From Hoeflea_A sp039025395 (GTDB lineage: Bacteria; Pseudomonadota; Alphaproteobacteria; Rhizobiales; Rhizobiaceae): a DNA stretch of 64,000 nucleotides. The notes beneath the pieces are model-generated. The model saw only the letters and a program-made list of their open reading frames with translations, made no database searches and had not been told where the DNA came from. The stretch is from NCBI GenBank assembly GCA_039025395.1, contig JBCCOK010000009.1, forward strand, positions 42,046 to 106,045, read 5' to 3'. This document shows, piece after piece, positions 1-8,208 of the stretch (the stretch's first letter is position 1; the number at the start of each line of letters is the position of its first letter). The position numbers and the translations under genes were made by a program.

Positions 1-2
1 CC

Positions 3-632
3 GGTTATCCGGTTTCTGCGCCGGAACTCTCCGGGTTGGGCGCCAATTCGCACCGCCAATCGCCCGAAATCGGTATGCGCGTTCACGGTCAGGACGTTCT
101 CAACCATCTCTATTTCAACGATGTACGCGATGCTGTCGTTGTCGGCCATTCCTACGGCGGCTGCGTGCTGTCGCAGGCGCTTGCCGGCGACAAGGAAGGC
201 CGTATTGCCCACGCGGTCTATCTCGATGCACTGGTGCCGGGAAACGGACAGGCGCTTGTCAGTTTCGTGCCGACGCAGGTGCGAAAAAACTTCGAGAAGG
301 CGGCCGCCGACGGCGCGATGATCCCTCCGCGGCCGCGTGACCTGTGGGAGAAAATGTGGGGCCTGACAGGCGAGACGGCGGAATTTGCCGGTCCGCGCTT
401 GCGGCCGATGTCCGCGCGCTGTTTTACCGAGTCGGTTGAGGGCGATCCGTTTGAGCGCGATGTGCGCCTGTCATTCATGCGCTGCACGCAAAATGATAAC
501 CCGCTGTTCGACATGTTCTCCGAAAAGACAAAAGCCGATCCGCGCTTCAATCATGTGGAGATCGACGGCCATCATGACGTGATGGTGATCAATCCGCCGC
601 TGATGCTCAACGAATTGGTTGCGATCGTCTGA
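3..632 (+). CDS. alpha/beta hydrolase, 5' end outside window
   Basis: Alpha/beta-hydrolase-fold esterase or lactonase-like enzyme, presumably cytosolic. The open frame runs to the window edge, and its first residues (GYPVSAPELSGLG) match the segment that normally follows the first beta strands of this family, so the true start lies upstream and only the N-terminal few dozen residues are missing. The nucleophile elbow GHSYGG carries the catalytic serine, and the late segment DGHHDVMV supplies the probable catalytic histidine. Substrate cannot be read from sequence. It is followed by a GST gene on the same strand about 100 bases downstream, perhaps co-transcribed. The family call is secure, the specific function is not. 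Confidence 0.85.
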   Translation, partial: GYPVSAPELSGLGANSHRQSPEIGMRVHGQDVLNHLYFNDVRDAVVVGHSYGGCVLSQALAGDKEGRIAHAVYLDALVPGNGQALVSFVPTQVRKNFEKAAADGAMIPPRPRDLWEKMWGLTGETAEFAGPRLRPMSARCFTESVEGDPFERDVRLSFMRCTQNDNPLFDMFSEKTKADPRFNHVEIDGHHDVMVINPPLMLNELVAIV

Positions 633-729
633 GGCGGCATGCAAAGCTCGATATTGCGAGCGCCGGACCCTATTTCCGACGCGTAGTCACAGCGCGGGCC
701 GGCCCGCATCACAGGAAAAAGAGAAACGC

Positions 730-1617
730 ATGACATCCAGCGGAAAAGCATATGAACCGCCCAAGGTGTGGACCTGGGACGAAGAGAGCGGCGGCAACTG
801 GTCGTCGATTAACCGGCCAATTGCCGGGGCCACCCATGAAAAGGAACTGCCGCGCGGAAAGCACCCCTTGCAGCTTTACTCGCTTGCCACGCCCAATGGC
901 GTGAAGGTGACCATCATGCTGGAGGAACTGTTGGCACTCGGCGAAACCGGCGCCGAATACGATGCTTATCTGATCAATATCGGAGAGGGCGACCAGTTCT
1001 CAAGCGGCTTTGTCGAGCTCAATCCAAACTCGAAGATCCCGGTACTTCTCGATACTGAAACGGGCACCCGGGTTTTTGAATCCGGCGCGATCCTTTTGTA
1101 CCTCGCCGACAAATTCGGCCATTTTCTTCCGAAAGATGTTGCCGCGCGTACCGAGACGCTGAACTGGCTTTTCTGGCTGCAGGGCTCGGCACCCTATCTT
1201 GGCGGCGGGTTCGGACATTTCTACGCCTATGCACCGGAAAAGTTCGAGTACCCGATCAATCGTTTCACGATGGAAACCAAGCGCCAGATGGATGTCCTAG
1301 ATCGGCAACTGGCCGAGCATCCCTACGCCGCAGGTGCGGAATATACCATCGCCGATATGGCGATATGGCCCTGGTATGGCAATCTCGCCCTCGGTCGGGT
1401 TTACGGTGCCGGCGAATTCCTCGATGTGAAGAGTTACAAACACCTGCTTGGCTGGGCCGAGAAAATCCTCGAACGCCCAACCGTGCAGCGCGGCCGCATG
1501 GTCAACCGCGCCTTCGGAGAGCCGCACGAACAGCTGCACGAGCGTCATGATGCATCGGATTTCGAGCTGCGGACGCAGGACAAGCTGGCGCCGGCGGAGG
1601 AAGAAAAGGCGAGTTAG
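730..1617 (+). CDS. yghU: glutathione S-transferase, YghU type
   Basis: A 295-residue cytosolic GST of the Nu class, whose E. coli member YghU reduces organic hydroperoxides and disulfides using glutathione. The N-terminal extension before the thioredoxin fold, the glutathione-site motif ATPNGVKV at residues 53-60 and the later ESGAILLYLADKFG segment are typical, as is the length. The C-terminal helical domain runs to LERPTVQRG. The ATG at 730 was chosen because an AGGAAAAAGAG purine tract precedes it and homologous sequence begins shortly after; the frame is open further upstream but without family character. A substrate-binding protein gene begins four bases after the stop, suggesting translational coupling. 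Confidence 0.92.
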   Translation: MTSSGKAYEPPKVWTWDEESGGNWSSINRPIAGATHEKELPRGKHPLQLYSLATPNGVKVTIMLEELLALGETGAEYDAYLINIGEGDQFSSGFVELNPNSKIPVLLDTETGTRVFESGAILLYLADKFGHFLPKDVAARTETLNWLFWLQGSAPYLGGGFGHFYAYAPEKFEYPINRFTMETKRQMDVLDRQLAEHPYAAGAEYTIADMAIWPWYGNLALGRVYGAGEFLDVKSYKHLLGWAEKILERPTVQRGRMVNRAFGEPHEQLHERHDASDFELRTQDKLAPAEEEKAS

Positions 1618-1621
1618 TTCT

Positions 1622-2824
1622 GTGAGCGCCGAAGGCAACGCAGGAAAAATCGCGAACCTTGAACGGGCTCTTAGCCGCCGCCGTTTCCTGACAGGGGCCG
1701 CAGCGCTGCCGGTGCTGTTCACGCCTGCCATCTCCCGGGCGCAGACATTGCGCATCGGAGCGGTGTTGCCATTGTCCGGCAATCTCAGCCGCTTCGGTTC
1801 ACAGGCGCGGCTAGGCCTGGACCTTGCAGCGGAACAGATCAACGAGGCGGGCGGGATCCTAGGAGAAAGAATCTCGATAGATTACCGCGACGACGCAGCG
1901 AACCCGGCAAGAGCGGAGGTTGCGGCGCGGTCGCTCACGTCTGACCCGGATGTCGTTGCTATTGCCGGGCCGGTCACCTCGGCTTCGCGCAACGCCGTGT
2001 CGGCAACGATGGTCACGACAGGCACGCCGCTCCTTTATGCCACCGACTATGAGGGCGGCGATTGCGGAAAGACACTCTTTTATTTCAACAGCGTTCCCAA
2101 CCAGAGCGCCGAACCGCTGATGCGCTTTTTGATGGATGAAGCCGGAACCCGCGCCTATCTGCTGGGTGCTGACTATATCTGGCCCCATGCCATGTTCGAC
2201 GCCTGCGCAAAGGTGATTGGCGAGGAGGGCGGAACCGTTGCCGGGCGTCGCTTTGTGCCGCTTGCGGGCCTTTCGGACTATGACCCGGTACTTTCCGATA
2301 TTCGTGCCAGCGATACCTCGGTCCTGGTGCTGGCGCTTCCTGGCGATACTCATCAGGAATTCATGGCGGCAGCCGGGACAGCAGGAATCCTGCAGAATTT
2401 GACCATCGGCAACCTGGGCGCAGTCGCGCTTTATGGCAGTGCGCAATATGATGGCATTGCGGCCTATGGATGCGCTCCGTTCATCGAAACGGATGCGTCC
2501 GAGGCTGCACAGGCTTTCGTTGCGCTCGCGCGCAGGAAAGCCGGCAGTGACGCGACGATCAGCGCCTACGCGGCGACACACTACAATGCGCTGAACGCAC
2601 TGAAACTGGCCTGCGAACGGTCCGGCTCTGTCTCGCGCGATGCGATTGCGGCCGGACTTGCCGGTCTTGAATACGATACCCCATCGGGGTCCTCGATGAT
2701 CGACGCCGCAACCCGTCACTCGACCTTGGCTATGGGGATTGCCCGGGCGACGGCGCAAGGCCCGCAACTGGTGAAGCCGCCGGTGGCTATCGCTCCGCAA
2801 GCGTCCTGCATAACCGGCGGGTGA
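1622..2824 (+). CDS. Tat-exported ABC substrate-binding protein, amide/urea type
   Basis: A 400-residue periplasmic binding protein of the AmiC/UrtA-like type (receptor ligand-binding fold), which captures a small amide, urea or amino acid for an ABC importer. A twin-arginine signal is visible near residue 20 (SRRRFLTG followed by a hydrophobic stretch and AISRA-QT). The mature part starts LRIGAVLPLSGNLSRFG, a hallmark of the class. The GTG at 1622, four bases after the GST stop, places the signal correctly. No permease or ATPase genes lie beside it, so it is an orphan receptor here and must use components encoded elsewhere or act as a sensor partner. Confidence 0.85.
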   Translation: MSAEGNAGKIANLERALSRRRFLTGAAALPVLFTPAISRAQTLRIGAVLPLSGNLSRFGSQARLGLDLAAEQINEAGGILGERISIDYRDDAANPARAEVAARSLTSDPDVVAIAGPVTSASRNAVSATMVTTGTPLLYATDYEGGDCGKTLFYFNSVPNQSAEPLMRFLMDEAGTRAYLLGADYIWPHAMFDACAKVIGEEGGTVAGRRFVPLAGLSDYDPVLSDIRASDTSVLVLALPGDTHQEFMAAAGTAGILQNLTIGNLGAVALYGSAQYDGIAAYGCAPFIETDASEAAQAFVALARRKAGSDATISAYAATHYNALNALKLACERSGSVSRDAIAAGLAGLEYDTPSGSSMIDAATRHSTLAMGIARATAQGPQLVKPPVAIAPQASCITGG

Positions 2825-3281
2825 TTCAACAGGCTATAGCAACGGCTGAAAGGGCCTTTGTCGGTGCTGTGCGGCTTGCGGCGTGGGTCAGCGCAAACCT
2901 TACGGCGAATTAATGATTCGGGCGCTTTAAGGCCACAATTCAATCCCCATTTCCATGGTGTATCGAGTCATCGTCAAAAGACGGAAGGCCCGGTCAGGAC
3001 AGCAATGCGTACAACGAGTGCAACGTCCTATCCGACCCTCCGTCATCGCCGATAGATCTTCTGTGCTTTATGCAATCCGTTCGCGTCCCCAGGGACGCAA
3101 ACACGGTTCGATCAAAACCCGGCGCGGCATCAAAACCGCTTCAATCCGGGGCTTCTGAAATCAACCCCATAAATGCCGAAGATCTTCGGCGAACCGATAA
3201 CCCTAAGAGTGGACCGGCAAACGCCGGCCACGGTCACTGCCATTCCGCATTGCGCGGACGGCGCAAAAAAGGAGGCTCCCA
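2825..3281. other. intergenic stretch with small hairpins only
   Basis: This 457-base stretch holds no convincing gene. Two short inverted repeats are visible: GCGTCCC-ca-GGGACGC at 3083-3098 and CCGGC-aaac-GCCGG at 3214-3227. Neither is followed by a T run on either strand. The last bases carry a strong ribosome binding site (ggagg, 3271-3275) for the small ORF starting at 3282. Confidence 0.5.
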
Positions 3282-3455
3282 ATGAACATTCACCAAGCCG
3301 TTGGATTGAACCCGGGCTGTGCAACAGAGCTTGCATGGGCTGATGAAGCCTTTGCGGCACAGATGCAACCGGATCTGAAGGCGCCTTTGCGGCGTACAGG
3401 ATGGCGGTTGCCGATGGCACGGATTTCACGCCAGGACAAGCCGCGCGGCCGCTAA
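3282..3455 (+). CDS. possible small basic protein, 57 aa
   Basis: A short open frame with an excellent ribosome binding site (ggagg, seven bases before ATG). The predicted 57-residue product has no transmembrane segment and an Arg/Lys-rich C-terminal half ending RISRQDKPRGR. I do not recognise a family. It lies upstream of a DUF1127 gene on the same strand, a kind of small basic protein common in Hyphomicrobiales, and could belong to the same set. The evidence for translation is the ribosome site only; codon use is unremarkable. Confidence 0.4.
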   Translation: MNIHQAVGLNPGCATELAWADEAFAAQMQPDLKAPLRRTGWRLPMARISRQDKPRGR

Positions 3456-3626
3456 CGAAGCCATCTTGGCCATAACCAAAGAGCACCGCGCAGATCGCTG
3501 ATGACCGGCGATCGAAGATCCGGCGGACGGATCGATTTCAATGCCCGCCGGACCATAAGCACTGACCCTAACAAAACAATTCGAAGAAGATTGTCCCAAG
3601 CCGGGCGATAGAAGAGGAGACCGACC

Positions 3627-3779
3627 ATGTTGCCATTTGCAAAAGACTGGGCCGCTTTCCGGAAAAGAAGAAGGCAGTTTGCAGTTCTGGACCGGCTGAC
3701 CGACGAACAGCTCAAGGATATCGGCATTCCCCGGAACAGGATCCGCGAAACCGTTCTCGAGGTCATCGACGGCAAATGA
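3627..3779 (+). CDS. DUF1127 small protein
   Basis: A 50-residue protein matching the DUF1127 pattern: a basic N-terminal helix (FRKRRRQFAVLDRL) followed by the signature LTDEQLKDIGIPRNRI. Members of this family are tiny, arginine-rich alphaproteobacterial and gammaproteobacterial proteins; some have been linked to RNA turnover and to phosphate and carbon metabolism. The gene has a purine-rich ribosome site (gaagaggaga) upstream of ATG. It stands alone between a possible small ORF and a small membrane protein gene. Confidence 0.85.
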   Translation: MLPFAKDWAAFRKRRRQFAVLDRLTDEQLKDIGIPRNRIRETVLEVIDGK

Positions 3780-3856
3780 CGGTCGCCAGCGTAACGCAGA
3801 TCTGTGTTTAACCGAAACAAGGATTGCGTTGAGCGGACAATCCGGCTGATTTCTCC

Positions 3857-4102
3857 ATGGAATCGCGATACGAACGTGCCGCGACACACGATAATCCGCC
3901 GGATCCGGGGAGCTGGACACTGTCAGACTCGCACTTTATCGACCTTGTCATCACGCCACTCCTTGTCGGCGTCGGAACCGCCCTGTTCCTCTGGTACATG
4001 CGGAATCGGTCCGGCTGGCGCATATTCCGCAACCCGCTTGCCTGCGTTGCGGCGGGTCTGGTTATCGGGGTCATCAACTATATCTGGAAGGCCTCGATCT
4101 AA
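3857..4102 (+). CDS. small two-helix membrane protein
   Basis: An 81-residue hypothetical protein with two probable transmembrane segments, about residues 28-46 (LVITPLLVGVGTALFLWYM) and 58-76 (PLACVAAGLVIGVINYIW), joined by a basic loop (RNRSGWRIFR) that would be cytosolic. The N terminus is polar. I do not recognise a family. The ribosome site is weak, so the start is uncertain, but the hydrophobicity pattern is unlikely in a chance frame. The convergent AEC transporter gene ends 22 bases downstream. Confidence 0.5.
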   Translation: MESRYERAATHDNPPDPGSWTLSDSHFIDLVITPLLVGVGTALFLWYMRNRSGWRIFRNPLACVAAGLVIGVINYIWKASI

Positions 4103-4124
4103 TCGGGGCCGAGTGAACCTGTCT

Positions 4125-5075
4125 TCAAAAGGTGAAAAAGATCGTTGCCGGCAGCAGCACCAGGCTGACAATGAGGGTGGCAACGACAAGCGCCGAAGCG
4201 ATGGCCCCGTCGCAGCCATAGCGCGACGCGACGACCGCAGCGATGGTGCCGGTCGGAAGTGCCGTATCGAGAATCAGAAGCTGGCGCTCCATATCGGGCA
4301 GTGCCACCAAAAGGGTCATCGACCAGCCGATCACCGGTTCGACGATCAGTTTCAGTACGACCGCGACTGCGGTCAAAAGCGCGATTGCGCGATAGGGAAT
4401 GGGTTTCAGCATCAAGCCGATGGCAAAAGCAACGAAAACGCTGAGCGTGGCACTGGCGATGTGCAGATATTCGTAGATCAGGCTCAGCGGCCACAGGGTG
4501 GTCTTGAGTTCGAGAAAGCTCGCAGCGATACCGAGGACAGTGGCTGCGAAAATCGGCGATGATACCATCGGACCCAGGGTCGAGCGAACCGTCACGGGCG
4601 CCTCGCTCCCGCGACCGAAAACTATGGAAACGGCCACACCGACGGTGAGCGCCGGCAACAGATTGCCGAACTGGCCCATGACCACGGCATCGGCCATCAT
4701 TTGCTGGTCGTCGCCAAACACATGCTGGACGATGGCAAACCCAAGGGTTCCTGTTCCGCCAAAGCCCGAGACCATGATCAGTGAACCCAGCGCCGGCCGC
4801 TCCAGCCCGACTGTCCGGCCGATCAGCCATGCGATGATCATGATGGGTGCGATTGCGCCGAACAGAAGAAGCGCGCCCATAAGCTGGATGCCGGTCACCG
4901 GATGGGTGCTCAGGCTTGCAAAGATCAGCGCAGGCATCGCGAAGTCGGTCACCAGCCGACCGAACACACCCTCGGCGCTCGCCGGAATGACCTGAATGCG
5001 CCTGAGCAAAATGGCTGTCGCACCCAGCGCCACCAGCAGAATCAGATAATTCAGAAGGCTGTCGAATGTCGCCAA
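4125..5075 (-). CDS. AEC family transporter
   Basis: A 316-residue inner-membrane protein of the auxin efflux carrier (AEC) family, with about ten transmembrane segments arranged as two five-helix halves. The N-terminal region with FAMPALIFASLS and the later GFGGTGTLGFAIVQ segment are typical crossover-helix sequences. Bacterial members export or import small organic acids such as malate or malonate. The only in-frame start fitting the N terminus is a TTG at 5073-5075 preceded by a GGGGGA ribosome site. Substrate cannot be assigned. Confidence 0.88.
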   Translation of the reverse strand: MATFDSLLNYLILLVALGATAILLRRIQVIPASAEGVFGRLVTDFAMPALIFASLSTHPVTGIQLMGALLLFGAIAPIMIIAWLIGRTVGLERPALGSLIMVSGFGGTGTLGFAIVQHVFGDDQQMMADAVVMGQFGNLLPALTVGVAVSIVFGRGSEAPVTVRSTLGPMVSSPIFAATVLGIAASFLELKTTLWPLSLIYEYLHIASATLSVFVAFAIGLMLKPIPYRAIALLTAVAVVLKLIVEPVIGWSMTLLVALPDMERQLLILDTALPTGTIAAVVASRYGCDGAIASALVVATLIVSLVLLPATIFFTF

Positions 5076-5142
5076 TATGTCCCCCGGGCGACCGTTTGAG
5101 CACGGGAGCGCTCAATGCTCAACGGCCTCATACGTTCCGGCC

Positions 5143-5847
5143 TCAGGAATCCTCAAGAACGCCGCGCAGCGATGCTTCGATCTGGCCGGCGCACCAGAGG
5201 TCGCCATATTCCGCATCGCTTTGGGCGACGAGGTCCTGTTGCTGCGGCATCGCGGCAATACGGGCGCATAGGCCGGCAATGCATGGCGCCGTCCGCTCCA
5301 ACACAGGCCGCAACGATGGCAGCTTTCGCGTCATCGTATCCCAAAGCACCGCTGCCGTCAGGTCGGCAACGCCCGCCGTTTCCGTGCCAAGCATGAAGCC
5401 TCTATCGGTTTCGATGCCGAAGCGGCGCCCGGTTGCTTCATAAATCGTCATCCAGCGTTCGAGACGCGGCTCAAAGGCCTTCCATTTCTTGTCGGTCCAC
5501 ATCTGCGCACCGTTGTAGAGGGTCATTTCGTAAAGCACGTCGTTCGAATCGGCGATAATCTTATCCGTCATGGCGCGCTTTTCAGATGCGTCCGGAACAA
5601 GACCGTGCTTGCCGCCGAGATAGGTCAGGATGGCCGGCATCTGCGCAAGCGTGATATCCGCGCCATGATCGACGAGGACGGGCGGCGCCATGTGGGGTAT
5701 GGGTTGCTCTGCCGGCGGACCGGATTTGAGCGCATCAATCGCCTCGAAATCGGCCTCCTGCCAGCTTGCGCCGACGTGCGCGAGCACCGAGCGTATCGGC
5801 TGACCACGGAACGGAATCGGCCAGTAGTAGAGGGTGTAGTCGGACAT
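5143..5847 (-). CDS. glutathione S-transferase
   Basis: A 234-residue GST with an N-terminal thioredoxin-fold domain (SDYTLYYWPIPFRGQPIR, then the cis-proline region MAPPVLVDHGADITLAQMPAILTYL) and an all-helical C-terminal domain containing the conserved DLTAAVLWDTM segment. It probably conjugates or reduces an electrophile with glutathione in the cytosol; the class is unclear. The ATG at 5847 is favoured over an in-frame ATG eight codons upstream because a GGGGAGG ribosome site sits nine bases before it. The flavodoxin-like gene upstream is on the same strand, about 60 bases away. Confidence 0.88.
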   Translation of the reverse strand: MSDYTLYYWPIPFRGQPIRSVLAHVGASWQEADFEAIDALKSGPPAEQPIPHMAPPVLVDHGADITLAQMPAILTYLGGKHGLVPDASEKRAMTDKIIADSNDVLYEMTLYNGAQMWTDKKWKAFEPRLERWMTIYEATGRRFGIETDRGFMLGTETAGVADLTAAVLWDTMTRKLPSLRPVLERTAPCIAGLCARIAAMPQQQDLVAQSDAEYGDLWCAGQIEASLRGVLEDS

Positions 5848-5906
5848 GTTGAGCGCCTCCCCAATTGGCAATGTCGGCCTTTCAAATGCGCCTTAACCGG
5901 CAGCGA

Positions 5907-6392
5907 TCAGAAGATACCCATACTTAAACCGGCTGCCAAAGTCCGTCCAAGGTCGCGGCACCTTTCGAGTTGGTCTTCTTCTATGACCTTTTCAGCGAGG
6001 ATTTTCTCGGGCGTCTGCGCATGGGTGCAGACGATCAAAGGCGGCTGGACCTCCTTCAGGCGCCATCCGGTGGCAATGCGCGCCGTCTGGCGTGCTGCAT
6101 TCTCACCGTCGGACCCTGCACAGATCATCTGTGCATAGGGCCGTCCCTCGATCCGGCCCAGTACCGGATAGTAACAGCGGTCGTAGAAATCCTTCATCAT
6201 GCCCGCGATCGCCGCCAGATTTTCCGGCGCACAGAAGATATAGCCGTCAGCACGCAAAAGATCCTCCGGCCCGGCGTCGACGGCAGCCTTCAGGATCGTC
6301 TCAATCTCATCCTTTGCAGACAGATAGGCGGCTTCGGCCATCTGGCGGCTGCCGCCCGTCATCGAATGGTAGACAATGAGAAGATCGGACAT
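5907..6392 (-). CDS. flavodoxin-like NAD(P)H-dependent oxidoreductase
   Basis: A 161-residue flavodoxin-fold protein. The phosphate-binding loop for FMN is HSMTGGSRQMAEA close to the N terminus, and the central segment CAPENLAAIAGMMKDFYDRCYYP resembles the isoalloxazine-binding part of the WrbA/NADPH-dependent FMN reductase group. It probably transfers electrons or reduces quinones or flavin in the cytosol. The start at 6392 fits the first beta strand (SDLLIVYHS); a longer frame upstream adds unrelated sequence. The GST gene follows on the same strand. Confidence 0.8.
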   Translation of the reverse strand: MSDLLIVYHSMTGGSRQMAEAAYLSAKDEIETILKAAVDAGPEDLLRADGYIFCAPENLAAIAGMMKDFYDRCYYPVLGRIEGRPYAQMICAGSDGENAARQTARIATGWRLKEVQPPLIVCTHAQTPEKILAEKVIEEDQLERCRDLGRTLAAGLSMGIF

Positions 6393-6673
6393 TGATCGCC
6401 TTTCCGCCCGCGAATTTGATCCACGGAGGCCCAAGAGGTCGAAACCTGCCAAATAGCGGACGGATGCCGCTTGCGCAACACACACGCAAGTGCGGCACCG
6501 ATGTCATCGTAGCGGGTTCAGGGACAGTTCCGATCGCCAAGGCCAAAAGGAAGAGACGACAGGTAAACAACAACAGGCAGGTTGGCACCACAGCCAAACC
6601 TGCCGGTCGTTTTTGGGCGTCCACGACGCCCCTCCCCAGATATCACCGGAGCCGGAAAACCGGACTCAAGGCG

Positions 6674-7150
6674 CTATTCAGCGGCTGACGCGTTGAGCAG
6701 ACCGTAATGCTGCTCGCCGAGATTGTCGTAGAGCTCGATCTGCGTTTCGAGAAAGTCGATATGGCCCTCCTCGTCGGACATCAGTTCCTCGAACAGGTCC
6801 ATCGAGACATAATCGCCCTCGCCGTGACAAATATCGCGGGCTTTCTTGTAGAGATCGCGCGCTTCATACTCGGCACGCAAATCCGAGTCGAGAATCTCGC
6901 GCACGTTTTCGCCAATCTGCAGCGGGTTCAAGACCTGCAGGTTCGGATGGCCTTCCAGGAAAATGATGCGGACAATGAGCTTGTCGGCGTGCTGCATCTC
7001 CTCGATCGACTCTTCGCGCCATTTGGCGGCCATCTTGGTGTAACCCCAGTCATCGAGCAGGCGGTAATGCAGCCAGAACTGGCTCGATGCGGTGAGCTCA
7101 TGTTTCAGAGCCAAGTTGAGATAGTTAATGACCTCGTTGCTGCCTTTCAT
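6674..7150 (-). CDS. bfr: bacterioferritin
   Basis: A 158-residue bacterioferritin subunit that assembles into a 24-mer iron store. All six diiron ferroxidase ligands sit at the canonical positions E18, E51, H54, E94, E127 and H130, and the haem-ligating methionine M52 is present, so it should be a haem-binding, active Bfr. Length matches the family. The ATG at 7150 has an AGGAG ribosome site; a longer frame upstream is not family-like. No bfd (bacterioferritin ferredoxin) gene lies alongside. An Irr-box-like palindrome about 150 bases upstream suggests iron control. Confidence 0.97.
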   Translation of the reverse strand: MKGSNEVINYLNLALKHELTASSQFWLHYRLLDDWGYTKMAAKWREESIEEMQHADKLIVRIIFLEGHPNLQVLNPLQIGENVREILDSDLRAEYEARDLYKKARDICHGEGDYVSMDLFEELMSDEEGHIDFLETQIELYDNLGEQHYGLLNASAAE

Positions 7151-7301
7151 CGGTAGCTCCTCTGGTGTCGTGCGCCGCGCGCTGCGCCTGCAAAGGCGCT
7201 CCTGCGTCGCCGGCCGGTTATTCCTGGCTCGCACGGTCAAGCCGTCATTTCCGTGGAATCGAATCGGCAATCCATGCGGTGATGAATGTTTGCATGATTA
7301 C

Positions 7302-7318
7302 TTTATAATTATTCTAAT
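7302..7318. promoter_or_regulatory. candidate Irr (iron control element) box upstream of bfr
   Basis: The sequence TTTATAATTATTCTAAT resembles the rhizobial iron control element pattern TTTAGAAnnnTTCTAAA, with two deviations outside the spacer. It lies about 150 bases upstream of the bfr start. In Rhizobiales, Irr represses or activates iron-storage and uptake genes through such sites. The similarity is seen by eye; binding is inference. Confidence 0.5.
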
Positions 7319-7668
7319 GTAAAGGTGGGACGGGGATTTTCCGCACCTTCATTGATTGCAGGGCATGCCCGCCCAAGCAGCCTTTGCGCGGAACCAGTTC
7401 CGGACGCCAAAACCACCATTCGAGGGATCGCCGGGCGCCAGTTTGGAATTCTTATAAAATACTGTTTTATTTACTTTTTTTATTGCTTTTGCCAATGCCT
7501 GGCGTATGGTCGGACAAAGATGATTTTGCTATTCATGTTTTGAAGTCGGCCACGGTTGTTCCGGCCGTGAAATCACAGGGTGGGAACAGAAGGTCGGGTA
7601 TCGAATTAAAGCTCGAAAACGGCATGGATCGCGCCTGCAAGCGCGCTTTGGAAACGGAACGAGGCAAC
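7319..7668. other. AT-rich intergenic stretch
   Basis: No convincing gene is seen in these 350 bases. The segment 7449-7497 is markedly AT-rich and contains the inverted repeat ATAAAA-tactg-TTTTAT (7454-7470), which could be an operator or part of a promoter for the small ORF downstream. Confidence 0.4.
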
Positions 7669-7911
7669 ATGAGCGAGGACAACGAGGCAGGAAATGATCG
7701 GAGAACGCCGTTTTCCGGCTTGCTTGCCATGCACCGGTTTGCTGCTGAACGTGGCGATGGATTGATCCCCGGATTCAGGGAATTGCTGATACGCGCACAC
7801 CAAGATGCGTCCGGGCCGCGGCTTGTCGTTGTCAACCAGACAGTGACTTCGAGCGACACGGTCAATGCAACGCGCAAATGCATGCGAAAAGGGCTCGCGC
7901 TGGCAAAGTAG
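7669..7911 (+). CDS. possible small hypothetical protein, 80 aa
   Basis: A short frame starting ATG at 7669 with a modest ribosome site (gagg, 7661-7664). The product (MSEDNEAGNDRR... ending RKCMRKGLALAK) is polar with one mid-protein hydrophobic strand (GPRLVVVNQTV). It shows no recognised domain. A longer antisense frame covers the same bases but runs into the ABC ATPase gene and has poor composition, so the plus-strand reading is preferred if either is real. Confidence 0.3.
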   Translation: MSEDNEAGNDRRTPFSGLLAMHRFAAERGDGLIPGFRELLIRAHQDASGPRLVVVNQTVTSSDTVNATRKCMRKGLALAK

Positions 7912-8208
7912 CGCATCGGTTCGTCTGCGTATGTCGGCTGTCCAACATGCCTCCTTTCGAAATCCACGTTGCGTTGCAGCCTGCGGTATCGCCGATACAC
8001 CGGACACAACTCATATTTTTGCCGTAAGTCTCTTGCAAAAGCACGACAATCGGCACGGTCGCACGCGCTATGGTGTAGCGAACAGCGATTGAAATTCGGC
8101 AGCGGCACCGATCTATCAACCTCAAAATTGACCGACGTCAACGACACTGCCGCCCTGCCGTTGCAACAGAACGGGCTGTGACGCAATCGGCAACGGGCTG
8201 TAAACAGG

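Noticed and set aside
6392..6673. Gap with a GGGCGTC/GACGCCC hairpin after bfr
   Set aside because: The hairpin is followed by A rather than T on the bfr strand, so it is not a convincing terminator for bfr.
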